Part shown: positions 1-6,604 of the stretch, piece after piece
Layout of the letters: each line of letters starts with the position of its first letter
How positions within the stretch are numbered: the first letter of the stretch is position 1
Source: Planctomycetota bacterium
GTDB taxonomy: Bacteria; Planctomycetota; Brocadiia; SM23-32
Assembly (NCBI GenBank): GCA_018334735.1
Contig: JAGXLK010000111.1
Coordinates: forward strand, 1 to 7,073
Direction of reading: 5' to 3'
Length of the DNA stretch: 7,073 nucleotides
The notes under the pieces: model-generated
Told to the model about the DNA's origin: nothing
Databases searched by the model: none
What the model saw: only the letters and a program-made list of their open reading frames with translations
Translations under genes and position numbers: made by a program

Positions 1-397
1 AATCGGACACCAGGTCGGCCACTTTATCGCGATCATCAGATTTGACGATCACCCCTCGCGATTCGGAATGGCGCAGGGCGTATAGGACCAGCTCTGGCGA
101 AGAGTCCAGGAATTCGTATTCGAGTGGCACAGCAACGGCGCCGGTGCGGATGATCCCGTAATAGGCAGTGATCCACCAGGGTCCGTTTGGCATCAAGAGG
201 GCAACCCGGTCCAGTTCCCGTAATTCTTCCTGCTGGAGGCCGGCTGCAAAAGCTTCTGTCCGCCTGAACATCTGTTTATAAGTGATGGCCGCAGTACCGT
301 TTTGCCCCTGGTACAACAATGCCGTTTTGCCCGCATATTTCCGGCCGTTGATCGCGAGTATTTCGGCGAGATCACGGATTTCGGTCTCAGTGGTCAA
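1..397 (-). CDS. AMP-forming acyl-CoA synthetase/ligase-like protein, N-terminal part (runs off the window)
   Basis: Reading leftward from a TTG at 397-395, an open frame of 132 codons runs to the window edge without a stop. The protein begins (M)TTETEIRDLAEILAINGRK and contains ITYKQMFRRTEAFAAGL (about residues 37-53), RVALLMPNG (about 63-71) and IIRTGAVAVPL (about 80-90). This is the typical opening of the AMP-binding (ANL) superfamily: a T-Y-x-x-L-type segment, a V-A-L-L-M-P-N strand, then a G-A-V-A-V-P-L segment. Members adenylate a carboxylic acid with ATP and usually transfer it to CoA or a carrier protein. The ATP-binding P-loop and the substrate pocket lie beyond the window, so the substrate is unknown. 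There is no in-frame ATG near the beginning. An in-frame TAA at 430-428 limits upstream extension, and GGAG at 407-404 sits six bases before the TTG, which fixes the start. It follows priA on the same strand after 116 bases. Family call is confident; fatty-acyl specificity is only the commonest possibility. Confidence 0.85.
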   Translation of the reverse strand, partial: MTTETEIRDLAEILAINGRKYAGKTALLYQGQNGTAAITYKQMFRRTEAFAAGLQQEELRELDRVALLMPNGPWWITAYYGIIRTGAVAVPLEYEFLDSSPELVLYALRHSESRGVIVKSDDRDKVADLVSD

Positions 398-403
398 AAT
401 GCG

Positions 404-407
404 CTCC
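404..407 (-). promoter_or_regulatory. Shine-Dalgarno GGAG selecting a TTG start
   Basis: On the minus strand GGAG is followed by six bases (CGCATT) and then TTG. The frame has no nearby ATG and is closed upstream by a TAA at 430-428. This site therefore supports TTG as the initiation codon of the ligase gene. Confidence 0.65.
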
Positions 408-439
408 AGACTTCGCGAGGGTTGTTGTTATGTTAGATA

Positions 440-469
440 ATTTTAGCACAGGGAATCGGCTATAGGCAA
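440..469 (-). promoter_or_regulatory. Candidate extended -10 promoter for the acyl-CoA ligase gene
   Basis: On the minus strand a -35-like TTGCCT (469-464) is followed by 18 bases and then TAAAAT (445-440). The three bases just before the -10 are TGC (448-446), matching the TGn extended -10 element. Transcription would begin near 433 and give a leader of about 36 bases before the TTG at 397. It lies in the only sizeable gap of the leftward block, where the ligase gene would need a promoter if not read through from priA. No terminator hairpin is seen after priA, so cotranscription is also possible. Confidence 0.4.
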
Positions 470-515
470 TTAACTCGCCGGCAATTTTTTCTCTGTGTTT
501 GGTTTGCGGCTGGTT

Positions 516-2798
516 TTACAACATGGAGATAGGGTCGACATCGACGATTACTTTTGATCCACTCGGGCCATCCAGTATGCTTTCAACAGCTGCCAGCAGC
601 CCGTGGATGGCCGCTGAGTTCGGGCATTTGAGCATAGCGTGGTAGCGGTAGCGTCTTTTGATTTTAGAGATGGGGGCTGCGGCCGGTCCCAGCACCTGCG
701 AGCCGTCGGCGTTTTCTTCACACAGGCGCTGGAGTTCTGCCGCCAGTTCATTCATGTACCGCTTAATTGGGCCGAGTTTTGGACCCCGGCATACGATTCG
801 GGCCATACGACCAAAAGGCGGGTAACGAAGCCTTCTGCGGGATCCCAATTCTTTTTCGGCGAACCGATCATAATCGTGATCTGCGGCCGCCCGAATGCTG
901 GGATCGTTGGGTAGATACGTTTGGAGAATTACTCGCCCACCGGCCGGTCCCCGTCCCGTGCGACCCGCCACCTGTGCCAGAAGTTGAAAAGTTCGTTCTC
1001 TTGAGCGGAAATCTGGCAGATGAAGTGAGACGTCACAATTTACAACCCCGACCGTGGTGACATTCGGGAAATCCAGCCCTTTTGCGATCATTTGTGTTCC
1101 CACGAGAACGCTGGCCTGACGATTGCGGAATTTGGTCAGGGCTTTTTTGTGGGCGTCTCGTGTTTTCATCGTGTCGCTGTCCATCCTGAGGATTTCCACT
1201 TCGGGGAAGAGTTCTCGGGTTTCTTTTTCCACTCGTTCGGTGCCTGTTCCGCCGAAACGGATCTTATCGCTGCCGCATTCCGGGCATTTGTCGGGGGGTC
1301 TTCGCTCACGGCCGCAGTAATGACAGCGCACGACATTGTCCGCCCGGTGGTAGTTCATGGTGATTTCACAGCGGTCGCACTGAAGTGTGTACCCGCACTG
1401 TCTGCATTGGATGAAAGGTGAGTGGCCGCGGCGGTTCAGAAAGAGAATGACTTGATGGCCTTTTTTCAGGCTCTCGCGCATGCACGATTCGAGTCGGTGG
1501 CTGATAACGCGGGAATGTCGGTAGCCGGCCCATTCCTGCCGCATATCCACGATTTCTGCGGGGGGCAAGGGATGGCCACCGATCCGATGCCGGAGACGCA
1601 CCGCGGTATATTTCCCTGTTTTCGCGTTGTGGTAACTTTCCAACGATGGCGTCGCGGTTCCGAGAACCACGAGGGCGTCGTCGGCTCTGGCTCTCATAAT
1701 GCCGACATCACGAGCGTGATATCGTGGCACGTTATCCTGCTTGAAGCTATTTTCGTGTTCTTCATCGATAACCAGGAGGCCGAGATTGGGCACAGGAGCG
1801 AATATTGCCGATCGCGCTCCGATCACAACATCGGCTTCTCCGTTGCGGATTTGATGCCAGAAATTCCGTCTCTGGCTTTCGGTCAGTCGGCTGTGAAGGA
1901 CGGCCAGGCGCTGGAACCGGCTCCGAAAATGGCGCACAGTCTGGGGAGTCAGGCTAATCTCTGGAACGAGGACAATGGCTTGTTCGCCTTCTTTGACAGC
2001 CCGATCGATTGCCTGCAGATAGACCTCTGTTTTCCCGCTTGAAGTGATACCATGGAGGAGGACGACTTCGAAATCTTCCCGGTGGAGACGGTCTATTACT
2101 ACTTCATAAGCTCGTCGTTGCTCACTCGTGAGCTCATAGGGTTCCTCTAATTCTACGTCCAGATCCGTCAGAGGATCTTCCCGTTCGACAACTTGCTTCT
2201 CTATTTCCAGGAAGCCTTTTCGCTGTAGAGCTTTGATAGAGGACCGGCTGGCGACTTCGGCCACGGCTTTCAATTCAGTGATAGGTGGATTTTCGTCCAT
2301 TATGGCCAGGGTGCGGAGGATTTTGCTCTGGGCCGGGGACCGGTCGAAAATATCCTGGGCAAGATCCTGAGCTTCCTGGTTGGTGACCAGTAGTTTTGCG
2401 CACTGTACCTTGCGGCGTTTTGCTTTTGCGTGAACCGCGGATGGGATAGCGGCCGCGAGGGCCTCACCGACCGAACAGTGGTAATACTGTGCCATCCAGC
2501 GTCCCAGCTGGAGCATTTTATCGGTGAAAACCGGTTCACTATCGACCACTTCTTTGATTGGTCGGAGTTTGTTCTTAGGCACATCCGTTTCTTTTTTCAG
2601 ACCGACACAGTAACCCAATACCGATTTTTGATTTCCAAACGGGACTCGTACTCTCCCGCCTACAGGCACGCGCCCTCGCATTAATTCCGGAATTGAATAA
2701 TCAAACTGGCGTCTCAGCGGTTTGTTAAGGGCCACTGAAGCGATAGGGGGTTCGGATATGTCAGCGCCATTTTCATCGTTCATAAACGTGAGGAGCAT
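516..2798 (-). CDS. priA: Primosomal protein N' (replication restart helicase PriA)
   Basis: PriA is a 3'-to-5' superfamily 2 DNA helicase that recognises stalled or collapsed forks and starts reloading of the replicative helicase. With a start at ATG 2798 the protein has 760 residues, close to the family norm. The N-terminal 3'-end-binding region (about 16-120) contains PLRRQFDY and VPFG. A winged-helix-like linker follows. The helicase has Walker A GITSSGKT (250-257), Walker B DEEH (345-348), GTATPS (380-385), a GTQMIAKGLDFP segment (567-578) and motif VI QVAGRTGRG (609-617). Eight cysteines in four CxxC pairs (465/468, 474/477, 492/495, 505/508) form the two expected zinc sites. The same frame continues upstream to a TTG at 2888, adjoining the previous gene's stop, but a terminator-like hairpin occupies 2824-2856 and those extra residues do not resemble PriA. 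ATG 2783 is an equally plausible start giving 755 residues; neither ATG has a strong Shine-Dalgarno. All key motifs are intact. Confidence 0.97.
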   Translation of the reverse strand: MLLTFMNDENGADISEPPIASVALNKPLRRQFDYSIPELMRGRVPVGGRVRVPFGNQKSVLGYCVGLKKETDVPKNKLRPIKEVVDSEPVFTDKMLQLGRWMAQYYHCSVGEALAAAIPSAVHAKAKRRKVQCAKLLVTNQEAQDLAQDIFDRSPAQSKILRTLAIMDENPPITELKAVAEVASRSSIKALQRKGFLEIEKQVVEREDPLTDLDVELEEPYELTSEQRRAYEVVIDRLHREDFEVVLLHGITSSGKTEVYLQAIDRAVKEGEQAIVLVPEISLTPQTVRHFRSRFQRLAVLHSRLTESQRRNFWHQIRNGEADVVIGARSAIFAPVPNLGLLVIDEEHENSFKQDNVPRYHARDVGIMRARADDALVVLGTATPSLESYHNAKTGKYTAVRLRHRIGGHPLPPAEIVDMRQEWAGYRHSRVISHRLESCMRESLKKGHQVILFLNRRGHSPFIQCRQCGYTLQCDRCEITMNYHRADNVVRCHYCGRERRPPDKCPECGSDKIRFGGTGTERVEKETRELFPEVEILRMDSDTMKTRDAHKKALTKFRNRQASVLVGTQMIAKGLDFPNVTTVGVVNCDVSLHLPDFRSRERTFQLLAQVAGRTGRGPAGGRVILQTYLPNDPSIRAAADHDYDRFAEKELGSRRRLRYPPFGRMARIVCRGPKLGPIKRYMNELAAELQRLCEENADGSQVLGPAAAPISKIKRRYRYHAMLKCPNSAAIHGLLAAVESILDGPSGSKVIVDVDPISML

Positions 2799-2807
2799 GC
2801 GACTTTC

Positions 2808-2856
2808 AAAAGTAAAAAGCGAGAGGAGCCGACGACTCGGTAAACCGCCGGCTCCT
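2808..2856 (-). terminator. Rho-independent terminator-like hairpin between the lipoprotein gene and priA
   Basis: On the minus strand the 11-base arm AGGAGCCGGCG (2856-2846) pairs with CGTCGGCTCCT (2834-2824) with a single G-U pair, around an 11-base loop (2845-2835). After four further bases (CTCG) and a C comes a run of five T, then AC and four T (2818-2808). This has the form of an intrinsic terminator for leftward transcription, starting 33 bases after the lipoprotein stop codon. The gap of about five bases between stem and T run is longer than ideal. It precedes both plausible priA ATG codons, so it could also act as an attenuator of priA. Confidence 0.65.
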
Positions 2857-2888
2857 GCGGATGTGATGGCAATCTCAGATTTTGCCAA

Positions 2889-3536
2889 TTATCGTCTGGG
2901 CATACCTGCGCAGATTTTTTTGGCCACCTTTTGAATCTGTTTCACTATCTGCGGGGATATTGCTTCGCCGGCCGCACCACCCACGGCGGCTCCGGCAGCT
3001 CCGCCGATGACCCGTCCTCTACCCCTTCCTACGGTGGCTCCGGCCGCACCACCCGCGACGGCTCCACCAATGGTGGCAAGAGTGCGGCGTGTGGCTCCGT
3101 ATCCCGATCCGATCCACAGAACCATTGCCGTCTCCGTTTCAATCATTTTTGCGGTCATGCTGAGGCGTTCGCCGTTAACACTAAGATTGGCGATAACGAC
3201 GGCGGGGACGTTGAGAATACGTCCAGCGGCAGCGGCCCCCTGGCTTGTGGTCAGGTCCGAACGCTGGAAATTTTGTTCTTCAAGGATGGCATGAACCTGT
3301 TTGCGTTCTATAACATCATAGCCTTTTTTGAACATTTCCTGCGAAAAGTAGTCCGCCACCTGATTTTTAGAAGCTTCCCCGGCGATATCCCCACCAATTT
3401 CAACGACAGCCAGTTTATCAATTTTACTGTAGTCGTAACCTTCTTTTACGAAACTCTCGCCGCTTGCGCAACCTGCTGCAGCGAGCAGTGTGCAAAGCAG
3501 CAAACAAGACACAATCTGACTGAGTTTTTTACTCAT
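2889..3536 (-). CDS. CsgG-like lipoprotein with C-terminal glycine-zipper segment
   Basis: The product has 215 residues. It starts with a lipoprotein signal peptide: basic MSKK, a hydrophobic stretch, then LLAAAGC with the lipidated cysteine at 23. No aspartate follows that cysteine, which by the Escherichia coli rule would favour the outer membrane. Residues about 35-145 resemble the periplasmic domain of CsgG and related proteins: KLAVVEIGGD, a later VIERKQVHAILEEQ, then GRILNVPAVVIANLSV and a MIETETAMVLW strand. CsgG itself is the curli secretion pore, but many relatives are uncharacterised envelope proteins. Residues about 157-192 are a glycine/alanine zipper with repeated GGAxxG spacing, which may insert into or pack against a membrane. 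A basic tail (KQIQKVAKK, ending MPRR) follows. No curli subunit or accessory gene is present, so a curli role is not supported. The ATG at 3536 is chosen over GTG 3539 because GGGAG lies seven bases before it. It has its own upstream promoter and is followed by a terminator-like hairpin. Confidence 0.8.
   Translation of the reverse strand: MSKKLSQIVSCLLLCTLLAAAGCASGESFVKEGYDYSKIDKLAVVEIGGDIAGEASKNQVADYFSQEMFKKGYDVIERKQVHAILEEQNFQRSDLTTSQGAAAAGRILNVPAVVIANLSVNGERLSMTAKMIETETAMVLWIGSGYGATRRTLATIGGAVAGGAAGATVGRGRGRVIGGAAGAAVGGAAGEAISPQIVKQIQKVAKKICAGMPRR
2968..3065 (-). repeat. In-frame direct repeat within the glycine-zipper coding region
   Basis: Two 26-base copies at 2968-2993 and 3040-3065 match at 24 of 26 positions and are offset by exactly 72 bases, or 24 codons. 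They encode the two similar glycine/alanine stretches GAVAGGAAG and GAAVGGAAG of the lipoprotein. The in-frame spacing suggests the zipper grew by an internal duplication, though strong glycine/alanine codon bias could contribute. Confidence 0.7.
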
Positions 3537-3543
3537 CACTACT

Positions 3544-3548
3544 CTCCC
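3544..3548 (-). promoter_or_regulatory. Shine-Dalgarno GGGAG of the CsgG-like lipoprotein gene
   Basis: GGGAG on the minus strand lies seven bases before ATG 3536-3534 and only four before the adjacent GTG 3539-3537. The spacing favours the ATG, giving MSKKLSQ as the N-terminus. Confidence 0.65.
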
Positions 3549-3586
3549 ATCAGTTAAAGAAAACCCGTTTCTTATCCAGCCTATAT

Positions 3587-3615
3587 CTTTTACTCTGAGC
3601 CAGGGATATTGTCAA
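3587..3615 (-). promoter_or_regulatory. Sigma-70-type promoter for the leftward block
   Basis: On the minus strand a perfect TTGACA (3615-3610) is followed by a 17-base spacer and TAAAAG (3592-3587), which matches four of six consensus bases. Transcription would begin near 3580, giving a leader of about 44 bases before the lipoprotein ATG. It probably also supplies priA by readthrough of the downstream hairpin, because no separate priA promoter is obvious. Confidence 0.6.
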
Positions 3616-3635
3616 ATACGCCCGTGCTTAACCGA

Positions 3636-3664
3636 TTGAAACGAAACCTGCTGAACAGTATAAT
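3636..3664 (+). promoter_or_regulatory. Sigma-70-type promoter for the proS block
   Basis: TTGAAA (3636-3641), a 17-base spacer and a perfect TATAAT (3659-3664) form a near-consensus promoter. Transcription would begin near 3671, giving a leader of about 88 bases before ATG 3759. No other promoter is obvious between the later genes of this block, so it probably drives proS, the DUF4416 gene, ndk and the second lipoprotein together. Confidence 0.75.
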
Positions 3665-3665
3665 G

Positions 3666-3710
3666 CCGCCTACTGTCGAAAGCTTTTCGTCCCCATGCCG
3701 GTAGAGGCGG
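3666..3710. repeat. Imperfect inverted repeat around the predicted proS transcription start
   Basis: CCGCCTAC (3666-3673) is complementary to GTAG-A-GGCGG (3701-3710) with one bulged base. A smaller inverted repeat, CGAAA (3677-3681) and TTTCG (3685-3689), lies inside it. The left arm covers the predicted start site near 3671. The outer pairing would therefore be mostly missing from the RNA, and the repeat may instead act as DNA, for example as a repressor site. It may also be chance. Confidence 0.3.
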
Positions 3711-3758
3711 GACGTTATTTGCATCAACATGCCGTCGTTCCCCCACCGAGTAACCATT

Positions 3759-5480
3759 ATGCGCTGGACGCAAACACTGATACCGACATTAAAAGAGACT
3801 CCGTCCGAAGCTGAAGCCGTGAGCCATATTCTGATGCTTCGGGCTGGCATGATACGCAAGCTTGGCAGTGGAGTCTATTCCTACCTGCCGCTCGGCACAC
3901 GGTCACTCAACAAAATCACTGCCATCGTCCGTGAAGAAATGGATAATGCCGGTGCCGTAGAAGTTCTGATGCCGGCGATGTGGCCCATTGAGATTTTGAA
4001 GGAAAGTGGTCGCCTGGAAGTGTTCGGTGATGATGTCATTCGGTTTACTGACCGGCATGAGCGCGAAGGCGTTCTGGGCCCCACCCACGAGGAGATTGTG
4101 ACTTCCCTTGTTCGTGATAACATGGGAAGCTACCGAGATATCCCCAAGACGCTGTATCAGATTCAGACGAAATTCCGGGACGAAGTCCGGCCCCGATTCG
4201 GCGTGTTGAGGACCCGCGAATTTATTATGAAAGACGCCTACAGTTTTGATGCGGATCAAGAGGGGTTGGAAGAGAGCTACCAGTCGATGTACGACGCTTA
4301 CCGGCGGATTTTTGATCGGTGCGGGGTGGAATATGTGATTGTCGAGGCAGAGTCGGGCGCGATGGGAGGCTCCCGATCGGAAGAGTTTATGGTTCCCAGT
4401 GAAATCGGCGATGATAAGTATGTGGAATGTTCGGGCTGCGGGTACGCGGCGAATATCGAACGCGCGGATATCGCTATGGCGTCTTCCCCCGGAGCGGAAT
4501 CACCCCGTCCAGAAATGCATCAGGTCGATACTCCAGGTGCCCGCACAATTGAAGAAGTCAGCGAATTCCTCGGAGTTGAACCGCGACAGATGATCAAAAC
4601 GCTTATCTACCGGGTTGACGAACAGGTAACCGCGGCTTTGGTCCGGGGTGATCATGAAATTAATGAAAACAAACTGGGGCATGCATTCGATACGGCGAAT
4701 GTGGAACTCGCTGGTGCTGAGACGATCGAAGAGGTAACCGGTGCACCGGTTGGATTCGCCGGTCCAGTGGGATTGGAAGATGTCCAATTGATTGCTGACC
4801 AGGGGATTATGCAGATCTTGGATGGAGTGACAGGAGCCAATGTTGGCGATGCCCATATTACGGGAGTTGTCCCGGGACGCGATTTTGAGCCAGATCAGAT
4901 CGCAGATATTCGGGTTGCCGACGATGGGGACCTTTGCCCGAAATGTGGGAAACCCATGACGCTTTCCCATGGCATAGAGATCGGACATGTCTTTCAATTG
5001 GGGACCAAGTACAGCAAGTCGATGGGAGCCACGTTTCTGGATTCCGACGGAAAAGAACGTGAATATGTAATGGGATGTTACGGGATTGGGATCAACAGGA
5101 TAGCGGCCGCTTCTATCGAGAATTATGCCGATGAGAACGGTATTATCTGGTCACCAGCCATCGCGCCGTATGAAGTCGTTGTGATGCCTCTGGGTTCTGA
5201 TAACAAAGAAGTGACTGAGGCCGCCGAAAAGGCGTACGAGTCATTGCTTCGGGATGGGATTGATGTGATTCTCGATGATCGGGATGAGAGTCCCGGTTCG
5301 AAGTTCAAGGACGCTGACCTGATCGGTTTTCCGATTAAAATTGTTGTTGGCAAAGGTTATTTGAACACGGGCAAACTGGAAATCCAGGTTCGCAAAACGG
5401 GGGAACAAATGGAAGTGCTGCCGGCGGAGCTGGATGGGAAAGTGGCTGAGATCATTTCTGAACTTCAGCAGCTTCGGTAG
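3759..5480 (+). CDS. proS: Prolyl-tRNA synthetase, bacterial type with editing domain
   Basis: ProS is a cytoplasmic class II synthetase that charges tRNA-Pro with proline and clears mischarged alanine. From ATG 3759 it has 573 residues, the usual size of the bacterial long form. Motif 1 lies in LMLRAGMIRKLGSGVY (26-40), followed by GPTHEE (107-112). Motif 2 is FRDEVRPRFGVLRTREF (139-155), and motif 3 is GCYGIGINR (439-447). The inserted editing domain spans about 228-390 and keeps the lysine of QMIKTL (K280) and the histidine of GANVGDAH (H366), which matter for editing in the family. The anticodon-binding domain is about 465-573. CxxC pairs at 224/227 and 393/396 flank the editing insert and could bind zinc. 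An in-frame ATG at 3729 would add ten residues, but 3759 gives the conserved N-terminus (MRWTQTLIPTLKETP). Its Shine-Dalgarno is weak, only GAG at 3748-3750. The DUF4416 gene follows after 27 bases. Confidence 0.97.
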   Translation: MRWTQTLIPTLKETPSEAEAVSHILMLRAGMIRKLGSGVYSYLPLGTRSLNKITAIVREEMDNAGAVEVLMPAMWPIEILKESGRLEVFGDDVIRFTDRHEREGVLGPTHEEIVTSLVRDNMGSYRDIPKTLYQIQTKFRDEVRPRFGVLRTREFIMKDAYSFDADQEGLEESYQSMYDAYRRIFDRCGVEYVIVEAESGAMGGSRSEEFMVPSEIGDDKYVECSGCGYAANIERADIAMASSPGAESPRPEMHQVDTPGARTIEEVSEFLGVEPRQMIKTLIYRVDEQVTAALVRGDHEINENKLGHAFDTANVELAGAETIEEVTGAPVGFAGPVGLEDVQLIADQGIMQILDGVTGANVGDAHITGVVPGRDFEPDQIADIRVADDGDLCPKCGKPMTLSHGIEIGHVFQLGTKYSKSMGATFLDSDGKEREYVMGCYGIGINRIAAASIENYADENGIIWSPAIAPYEVVVMPLGSDNKEVTEAAEKAYESLLRDGIDVILDDRDESPGSKFKDADLIGFPIKIVVGKGYLNTGKLEIQVRKTGEQMEVLPAELDGKVAEIISELQQLR

Positions 5481-5507
5481 AGTACAGAAGGGGAAGCAGA
5501 GAGAAAA

Positions 5508-6092
5508 ATGGCGAGAGCAACCGCTCCCCAGCCAGTAAAGTTGTTTTGTGCGGTTCTTGCCGGCCAACAAGCCTGGCTGAATGCCAGCCGGGAGGTTATG
5601 GAAGACGAATTAGGTGCTATCGAGTTGGACAGTGATATCTGGCCTTTCGACTGCACGGACTATTATAAACGGGAGATGGGTTCGGGGCTTTTGCGTCAGA
5701 TCTTCAGTTTTCAGGCTCTGATCGATCCGTCCGAAATCGCTCCGATAAAATTGCGCACGAATGATTTGGAAATGGAACTGGCCGAAAATCTGCCGGATAC
5801 ACCGGAGCGCCCGGTTAACCTTGATCCTGGCTACCTGGGCGCGAGTAAAATGGTGCTGGCCACGACCAAAAACTACACACACCGGATCTACCTTGCTTCT
5901 GGCATTTACGCGGAGGTGACTCTTCGTTGGAGAGACGGGCAATTCGAGCCATGGGAATGGACCTATCCGGATTATCAGAGCGAGGCCTACAGAGAATTCT
6001 TCGGCCGTGTCCGGAACCGGTATATGGACCAGCTTCGAGATTACAGAAAAGCTCGTGCCGAGGATGTAGAGTCCGGGATACCTGAGCAATAA
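5508..6092 (+). CDS. DUF4416 family protein, function unknown
   Basis: The 194-residue product matches the DUF4416 family across its length as I recall it: PVKLFCAVLAGQ near the start, WPFDCTDYYKREMG, FQALIDPSEIAPIKLRTND, VNLDPGYLGASKMVLATTK, HRIYLASGIYAEVTLRW and FEPWEWTYPDYQS. These proteins are sometimes labelled GTP-binding, but no Walker A or other GTPase motif is visible, so I do not adopt that label. There is no signal peptide or membrane segment, so it is probably cytoplasmic. The many conserved aspartate, tyrosine, tryptophan and histidine residues could form an active or binding site, which is inference only. The start ATG follows a purine-rich leader, with AAGGGGAAG about 11 bases upstream. 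It sits 27 bases after proS and 16 before ndk, almost certainly in the same transcript. The context hints at a housekeeping role without defining it. Confidence 0.88.
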   Translation: MARATAPQPVKLFCAVLAGQQAWLNASREVMEDELGAIELDSDIWPFDCTDYYKREMGSGLLRQIFSFQALIDPSEIAPIKLRTNDLEMELAENLPDTPERPVNLDPGYLGASKMVLATTKNYTHRIYLASGIYAEVTLRWRDGQFEPWEWTYPDYQSEAYREFFGRVRNRYMDQLRDYRKARAEDVESGIPEQ

Positions 6093-6108
6093 ACTGACGG
6101 AGGTCTCG

Positions 6109-6585
6109 ATGTCGCAGGAAAGAACGCTTGTTTTTCTGAAACCCGATGCTATCCAGCGTCGGCTTGTCGGGGAAATACTCTCTCGCTTCGAGCGGAAAGG
6201 CTTTTTGCTGCGAGGGTTGAAGATGTTTCAAATGTCCGAAGAATTTGCACGGGAGCATTATGCTGCTCATAGGGGGAAAGAATTTTACGAACCGCTGGTG
6301 CGGTATATTACCTCCGGTCCTGTCATCGCAGCCGTGCTGGAAGGCAAAGCGGCTGTTCGTGTTGTGCGCGAGATGATGGGTGAGACATTTGGCTCGGAGA
6401 GTCCTCCGGGATCGATTCGGGGGGATTTTGCTTTGAGCAATCGCTACAATCTGATTCACGGGAGCGACAGTCCTGAAAGTGCGAAAGAAGAGATTGAGCG
6501 CTTTTTTGAACAGGATGAGTTGTGCAACCAACCGGATAATGCGTTACGATGGATCTACGATATGACCGGGGAAAAACCTGTCTAG
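6109..6585 (+). CDS. ndk: Nucleoside diphosphate kinase
   Basis: Ndk transfers the gamma-phosphate of a nucleoside triphosphate, usually ATP, to nucleoside diphosphates through a phosphohistidine. It thereby balances the NTP and dNTP pools in the cytoplasm. The 158-residue protein starts MSQERTLVFLKPDA, with the conserved KPDA lysine at 11. It keeps Tyr51 and His54 in HYAAHRGK, Arg104 in SIRGDF, Asn114, and the catalytic His117 in NLIHGSD. The family's usual length is about 135-155 residues; this one has a modest C-terminal extension (WIYDMTGEKPV). GGAGG at 6099-6103 lies five bases before the ATG, the strongest ribosome-binding site in the window. It is 16 bases after the DUF4416 gene and 19 before a lipoprotein gene. 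All catalytic residues checked are present. Confidence 0.97.
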   Translation: MSQERTLVFLKPDAIQRRLVGEILSRFERKGFLLRGLKMFQMSEEFAREHYAAHRGKEFYEPLVRYITSGPVIAAVLEGKAAVRVVREMMGETFGSESPPGSIRGDFALSNRYNLIHGSDSPESAKEEIERFFEQDELCNQPDNALRWIYDMTGEKPV

Positions 6586-6604
6586 CATAAGTGGGAGAAA
6601 AACG

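Noticed and set aside
193..375. 60-codon minus-strand frame starting with ATG
   Set aside because: It overlaps the ligase gene in another frame. The ligase frame has recognisable AMP-binding family segments and this one has none.
398..515. Intrinsic terminator after priA
   Set aside because: The minus strand after the priA stop shows only a short A-rich stretch and scattered TTGCC repeats, with no stable stem followed by a T run.
1422..2042. 206-codon plus-strand open frame
   Set aside because: It lies wholly antisense to the PriA helicase domain and has no recognisable motif; it is a shadow of a strongly conserved gene.
2799..2888. TTG at 2888 as the priA start
   Set aside because: It would abut the previous stop codon, has no Shine-Dalgarno, encodes non-PriA residues and places a terminator-like hairpin inside the gene.
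2931..3557. 208-codon plus-strand frame rich in glycine and serine
   Set aside because: It is antisense to the CsgG-like lipoprotein; its low-complexity composition is the complement of the glycine-zipper codons.
3671..3758. T-box or other riboswitch in the proS leader
   Set aside because: The leader is only about 88 bases long, and no T-box sequence or terminator/antiterminator pair is visible.
5815..6531. 238-codon minus-strand frame
   Set aside because: It spans the complement of the DUF4416 and ndk genes, both of which have clear family motifs and ribosome-binding sites.
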